Source: Acidobacteriota bacterium
Lineage (GTDB): Bacteria > Acidobacteriota > Terriglobia > Acidiferrales > 2-02-FULL-67-57
DNA length: 9,825 nucleotides
Direction: 5' to 3'
Assembly: GCA_016189965.1 (NCBI GenBank)
Contig: JACPRL010000025.1
Location: 1-9,825 of the forward strand
The number at the start of each line of letters is the position of its first letter. Positions within the stretch are counted from its first letter, which is position 1. Shown here piece after piece: positions 6,115 to 9,825 of this stretch. The position numbers and the translations under genes are program-made. The notes beneath the pieces are model-generated. The model saw only the letters and a list, made by a program, of their open reading frames with translations, was not told the origin of the DNA and ran no database searches.

Positions 6115-9100
6115 GTGCCTGAGGAGACCCCTGAACGGCTGAGCGACGACCCGATTGTCGGCCGCTCGATGAGCGGCGCGCTGCTCGCCGCTTCGCTCCT
6201 GCTGCTGGCCTCGCTGGCCTGGGCGCTCTACGACGAGTTCTATGGCCTGCGCCCCTGGAAGCTCTACCAGCAGCGCTTCGTCCAGCTCTATTCGGCCTAC
6301 CTCGACAAGGCCATCCAGGAGCAGGCCGCCGCTGAAGAGGCCCTTGCCCAGACACCGACCTACCAGGGCCTCCTCCAGCAGTTGCAGGAGGCGCAGGCCG
6401 CCATCGCCCCCCGCGAAAAGGAGATCAACGACGAGCTCGCCATCATTGAGCAGCGGCTCACCGTGCTGACCACACTCTTTGCCAACGCCCGCGGCGAAGT
6501 GACGGCGCTGGTCTACGAGGCGGAAGTGGCCGCGGGAGAGGAACAACGCCAGCGCATCCTCGACCGGGTGGAGAAGGTCAAGCGCGGGCCCTTTCGCGCC
6601 CGCCTGCCCGTTCCCGACGGCACTCTTGAAACCATCGACTACAACTACGACCGGCTCGAATCCGACTACACCCACCTGCAGGCGCGCAAGGCTTTCCTGC
6701 TCTCCGAGCTGGCGCGGGTGCGCGAGCACGTCACCGAGCTGAACACCGAGCTCCGCGCCTACGTCGAAGAAAACACCCTGGGACTTTCCACCGCCCAACT
6801 CAAGGGTCTGCTCTCCAAGGCGAAGAAGTTCGACATCGACGTAAAGCAGATCCACGTGATCGAAACCGACCTGGTAGACCGCTGCGAATCCTGCCACCTG
6901 GGCATCCGCGAACCGCTCGAGCTGACCGGCGCCACTTGGGAGGAGGTGGCGTCCCAGGGCGGCAAGGGGAAGCCCTCCGCGGACGACAGGCAGTACGCCG
7001 CCTTCGTCAGCCATCCCAACCGTGAGCTCCTACGCATTCACGACCCGGAGCGCTTCGGCTGCTCCCCCTGCCACGGCGGCAACGGTCGCGCCACTTCGAG
7101 CGTCGTCAAGGGTCATGGCCGCCACAAGTACTGGCTCTGGCCGCTCCACTACCGCGAGAACTTCGAGGCCGGCTGCCAGCAGTGCCACGCCCGCGATATG
7201 GTGGTCGAGCACGCCCCGGTCTTGAACCGCGGCAAGGAGCTCTTTCGTCTCCGGGGCTGCGTCGGCTGCCACCGCTTTGAAGGCTTTGACGACGAGCGCG
7301 AGCGTCTGCAAGGCGTGGGCATGGCCATCCGTCGCATCAACCTGCAAAAGGCCGACTTCGAGCGCGAGATCAAGCTCAGCATCCGTCGCGGCGATGAAGC
7401 GCCCGACAACGAACAGGCGCAGCGCTACTACGCCCAGGCTGAAAACCTCCGCGTCCGCATCAGCGGCCTCGATGCCGAACTCGAGCAGCTTCGCCTGCAG
7501 GCGCGCAGCCTGCTGCGCGAAGAAAAGCGAATCGGCCCCAACCTGAAAGAGATTCGCGCCAAGTTGCGCCCGGAATGGATCCCGGTCTGGCTCCGCAGCC
7601 CGCATGCCTGGCGGCCCACCACCAAGATGCCGCGCTTCCGCCTGGACGAGACCGAAGTCCACGCCATCTCCGCCTTCCTCTGGCAGAACGCCCTGCCGGG
7701 TTCTGTGCCTCGCCAACCCGAGGGCAACCCGGCGCGAGGCAAACAACTGTTTGAAACCCGCGGCTGCCTGGCCTGCCATGCCCTGGGTGAGGGCGAGAGC
7801 GCCGTCGGTGGCACATTCGCCGCCAATCTCAGCCGCATCGGCGAGAAGGCGAACTACGACTACCTGGTGCGCTGGACTTACAATCCGCGCCAGCGTCTGC
7901 GGCCTTACTGCCCGCTCGAGAAACGTGACCTCACCCCCGAGGACTACGCCAAGCATGGGCTGCCCTTCGAGTTTGATTTGGAACACTCCCGCTGCCCCAA
8001 CGACGGCGAAGAACTGCAGGTGCAGAGTGGCACCGTCATGCCCAGCCTGCGCCTCACCTGGGAGGACGCCCGCGATATCGCCACCTTCCTGATGGGTCAA
8101 CGCCAGCAAGATCCAGCTTCCTACACCAAAGCCGACTACCTCGATAACCGCGAGCTCGCCGAGCAGGGCAAGTTCCTCGTCCGCCACTACGGCTGCGCCG
8201 GCTGCCACGAGATTGGTGGTTTCGAAACTGAGGGGCGCATCGGCACCGAGTTGACGGCCGAGGGCAGCAAGCCGGTCGAGCGTCTGGACTTCGCCCTGCT
8301 CACCGAACACGCCAAGCGCGGCATCCTTCCCGACGGCTCCCCTTCGCCCCGCGGCAAGTGGTATGACCACAAGGGCTTCTTCGAGCAGAAGCTCGCCAAC
8401 CCGGGAGTCTACGACCAGGGCAAGATCAAACCGCCCCTTGAACGCCTCCGGATGCCCGAGCCCAACGTGACGCCGGAGGAAATCACTGCCCTCACTACCT
8501 TTCTCCTGGGCAGCGTCGACCCGGGCTACGGCTTCCCCACCGACTACCTCTACCACCCCGAGGACCGCCGCAAAGACATTCAGGACGGCTGGTGGATCGT
8601 CACCCGGTACAACTGCATGGGCTGCCACCAGATTCGCATCGGGCAGGAATCCGTGCTGATGACCCTGCCGGCCTACCAGACGCCCGAGGGGAAGGAGCAG
8701 CGCCCGCCGGTGCTCATCGGCGCCGGTGCGCGTCTGAACCCCGACTGGCTGGCGCGCTTCCTCGAAAATCCCGCCCTGAGCAAGACCGACTTGAACCGCA
8801 ACGGCGTCCGCCCCTACTTGCAAGCGCGCATGCCCACCTTCAACCTTTCCCTCCGCGAGATTCAGACTTTGGTGCGGTTCTTTGCCGCGCTCTCCTCTCA
8901 GACGCAGCCCTACATTCCTCCGCCGGTGCGGCCGCTCACCGACGTCGAGCGTACGGTGGCGCGGCAGTTGTTCACCCATCCCGCAGCGCCCTGCCTGAAG
9001 TGCCACGCCACGGGCGACCCGGTGCACGACCGCAACGTCAACGCCCCCAACTTCCTCCTGGCGCGCGAGCGTCTGCAGCCGGCCTGGACCTTGCGCTGGA

Positions 9101-9363
9101 TGCTCGACCCTGCCCGCATGATCCCGGGCACCGCCATGCCCTCCGGTTTGTTCCGTCGCGAGGGCGACCGCTGGGTGTTCTCCGGCCCGCTGCCGCCCGG
9201 CGCCCAGGTCTACAAGGGCGATCACGCCGAACTGTTGCAGCGCTACATCTTCGAGCTGACGGCGGAAGAGCAGCGTCGGCTCGCCGGCCGCGTGCCGGTC
9301 GGCCCGGCGGCAGCTTCGGCCGCGGGCAGCGGCATGGCCACGAATCTGGTAAAATCCCACTGA
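6115..9363 (+). CDS. Membrane-anchored octahaem cytochrome c, likely cytochrome c1 substitute
   Basis: The 1082-residue protein starts with a charged head and one uncleaved membrane helix (20-39), so the rest should lie outside the membrane. Residues about 50-250 are rich in Glu, Gln, Leu and Arg and look like coiled coils. Eight CXXCH haem-binding motifs follow, starting at Cys257, 316, 354, 382, 551, 694, 834 and 960. The first three form one compact module with extra histidines (300, 309, 334, 337, 345, 366) that could be sixth ligands. The other five each open a mono-haem cytochrome c module with a downstream Met-Pro candidate ligand: Met505, 642, 780, 906 and 1008. Module four (382-525) holds a second coiled-coil-like insertion at about 395-475. 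Module five has two non-haem cysteines, 599 and 627. The gene sits directly after the two cytochrome b genes with no cytochrome c1 gene, so it probably takes electrons from the Rieske protein and passes them to an oxidase or soluble carrier. Sequence layout does not resemble hydroxylamine oxidoreductase. No frameshift is seen. Confidence 0.9.
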   Translation: MPEETPERLSDDPIVGRSMSGALLAASLLLLASLAWALYDEFYGLRPWKLYQQRFVQLYSAYLDKAIQEQAAAEEALAQTPTYQGLLQQLQEAQAAIAPREKEINDELAIIEQRLTVLTTLFANARGEVTALVYEAEVAAGEEQRQRILDRVEKVKRGPFRARLPVPDGTLETIDYNYDRLESDYTHLQARKAFLLSELARVREHVTELNTELRAYVEENTLGLSTAQLKGLLSKAKKFDIDVKQIHVIETDLVDRCESCHLGIREPLELTGATWEEVASQGGKGKPSADDRQYAAFVSHPNRELLRIHDPERFGCSPCHGGNGRATSSVVKGHGRHKYWLWPLHYRENFEAGCQQCHARDMVVEHAPVLNRGKELFRLRGCVGCHRFEGFDDERERLQGVGMAIRRINLQKADFEREIKLSIRRGDEAPDNEQAQRYYAQAENLRVRISGLDAELEQLRLQARSLLREEKRIGPNLKEIRAKLRPEWIPVWLRSPHAWRPTTKMPRFRLDETEVHAISAFLWQNALPGSVPRQPEGNPARGKQLFETRGCLACHALGEGESAVGGTFAANLSRIGEKANYDYLVRWTYNPRQRLRPYCPLEKRDLTPEDYAKHGLPFEFDLEHSRCPNDGEELQVQSGTVMPSLRLTWEDARDIATFLMGQRQQDPASYTKADYLDNRELAEQGKFLVRHYGCAGCHEIGGFETEGRIGTELTAEGSKPVERLDFALLTEHAKRGILPDGSPSPRGKWYDHKGFFEQKLANPGVYDQGKIKPPLERLRMPEPNVTPEEITALTTFLLGSVDPGYGFPTDYLYHPEDRRKDIQDGWWIVTRYNCMGCHQIRIGQESVLMTLPAYQTPEGKEQRPPVLIGAGARLNPDWLARFLENPALSKTDLNRNGVRPYLQARMPTFNLSLREIQTLVRFFAALSSQTQPYIPPPVRPLTDVERTVARQLFTHPAAPCLKCHATGDPVHDRNVNAPNFLLARERLQPAWTLRWMLDPARMIPGTAMPSGLFRREGDRWVFSGPLPPGAQVYKGDHAELLQRYIFELTAEEQRRLAGRVPVGPAAASAAGSGMATNLVKSH

Positions 9364-9393
9364 ACCTCAGAGAAACGAAAGGGTGAAGAAACA

Positions 9394-9825
9394 ATGAATC
9401 AACGAACACTAGTCGCACTCACAGCACTCTCGGTTGTAGCTCTGTTCGCAGGATGTAGCAAAGAACAACCGGCGGAAAAAGCGGCGCCCGCTCCCACCGC
9501 CGTGCCGGCGCCGGCCATCGACCCGGCCACGGCTGCCACCGTTGCGGGGAAGATTGTGTTCAAAGGTGGCAAGCCGCGGCGCGCCCCCATTCGGATGGAT
9601 GCCGACGCCGCCTGCGCGGCCCTGCACAAGCAGCCGGTGATGTCCGAAGAGGTGGTGATCAACGACAACGGAACGCTGCGCAACGTCTTCGTCTACGTGA
9701 AGACGGGCCTGGGCGACCGGCCCTTCCCGCCCCCGGCCCAGCCGATGGTGCTCGACCAGCACGGTTGCCTCTACAGCCCGCACGTCATCGGCCTGCAGGT
9801 CAACCAGGAGCTGCAGGTTCTGAAC
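9394..9825 (+). CDS. Lipoprotein, possible cupredoxin-like or carboxypeptidase-regulatory-like domain (partial)
   Basis: The gene runs off the window end; 144 codons are visible. Residues 1-20 form a lipoprotein signal peptide with a hydrophobic core and a lipobox FAGC, giving Cys21 as the lipidated residue. A Pro/Ala-rich linker (about 27-46) follows. The folded part begins near TVAGKIVFKGGKP and continues with a beta-rich pattern (VVINDNGTLRNVFVYVKTG), then DQHGCLYSPHVIGLQVNQEL, a segment I recall from predicted periplasmic proteins whose next motif is usually an NxxxxxHNV stretch. His and Cys residues in this segment could bind copper, but the likely ligand region lies beyond the window. 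No haem motif is seen. It starts 30 bases after the octahaem gene, with AAAGGG ten bases before the ATG, so it is probably in the same operon. A role as accessory or electron-carrier protein is inference. The start and lipobox are well supported. Confidence 0.7.
   Translation, partial: MNQRTLVALTALSVVALFAGCSKEQPAEKAAPAPTAVPAPAIDPATAATVAGKIVFKGGKPRRAPIRMDADAACAALHKQPVMSEEVVINDNGTLRNVFVYVKTGLGDRPFPPPAQPMVLDQHGCLYSPHVIGLQVNQELQVLN

Noticed and set aside
6883..9006. Octahaem protein as hydroxylamine oxidoreductase, tetrathionate reductase or nitrite reductase relative
   Set aside because: The count of eight haems is shared, but there is no CXXCK motif. The haems are spread over single-haem Met-Pro modules rather than packed as in those enzymes, and the neighbours are Rieske and cytochrome b.
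7030..9360. 776-residue minus-strand open frame opposite the octahaem gene
   Set aside because: It is a shadow of the plus-strand gene, whose eight haem motifs prove its frame. No domain or plausible start context was seen.
3591..9363. Alternative complex III
   Set aside because: That complex lacks Rieske and cytochrome b and needs NrfD-like and molybdopterin-like subunits, none of which is present. The genes here are of the bc/b6f type.

Overview
The window is a compact, GC-rich bacterial chromosomal segment, coding almost end to end. It looks like Acidobacteriota or a similar non-proteobacterial, respiring lineage. That placement is an inference from the b6-type menaquinol-type cytochrome b, the APWY variant of the Qo motif, the very large membrane-anchored multihaem cytochrome c that replaces cytochrome c1, and the terminal lipoprotein type. 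No phylogeny could be run. There are no rRNA or tRNA genes, mobile elements or CRISPR arrays, and no gap between genes exceeds about 130 bases.

Left part, minus strand (129-1338): a PHP-domain phosphoesterase (RNase AM/TrpH-YciV type) is followed 64 bases downstream by an ErpA-like A-type iron-sulfur carrier. The unit ends in a near-perfect 13-bp hairpin terminator at 67-100.

Middle, plus strand, divergent (1446-3498): an NAD-type isocitrate dehydrogenase starts behind a plausible sigma-70 promoter. It is followed one base later by ferrochelatase, which starts with GTG.

Right part, plus strand (3591-9825): this is a respiratory operon behind a promoter whose perfect TTGACA -35 box overlaps the ferrochelatase stop codon. 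Its genes, spaced 18-33 bases apart, are a Rieske iron-sulfur protein, a cytochrome b6-like subunit, a subunit-IV-like subunit with extra membrane helices, and a 1082-residue octahaem cytochrome c. A lipoprotein with a possible cupredoxin-like or carboxypeptidase-regulatory-like fold follows and runs off the window end.

Together the last four complete genes encode a quinol:cytochrome c oxidoreductase with a split cytochrome b and no ordinary cytochrome c1. In its place stands an anchored protein with a long predicted coiled-coil stalk, a three-haem module and five consecutive mono-haem modules, each with a downstream Met-Pro candidate for the sixth haem ligand. The upstream genes fit the same theme: ErpA delivers Fe-S clusters, ferrochelatase makes haem, and isocitrate dehydrogenase supplies reducing equivalents. 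The octahaem subunit and its complex are the most interesting part of the window. Related Rieske/cyt b/multihaem complexes are known in several phyla, so novelty cannot be claimed from sequence alone.
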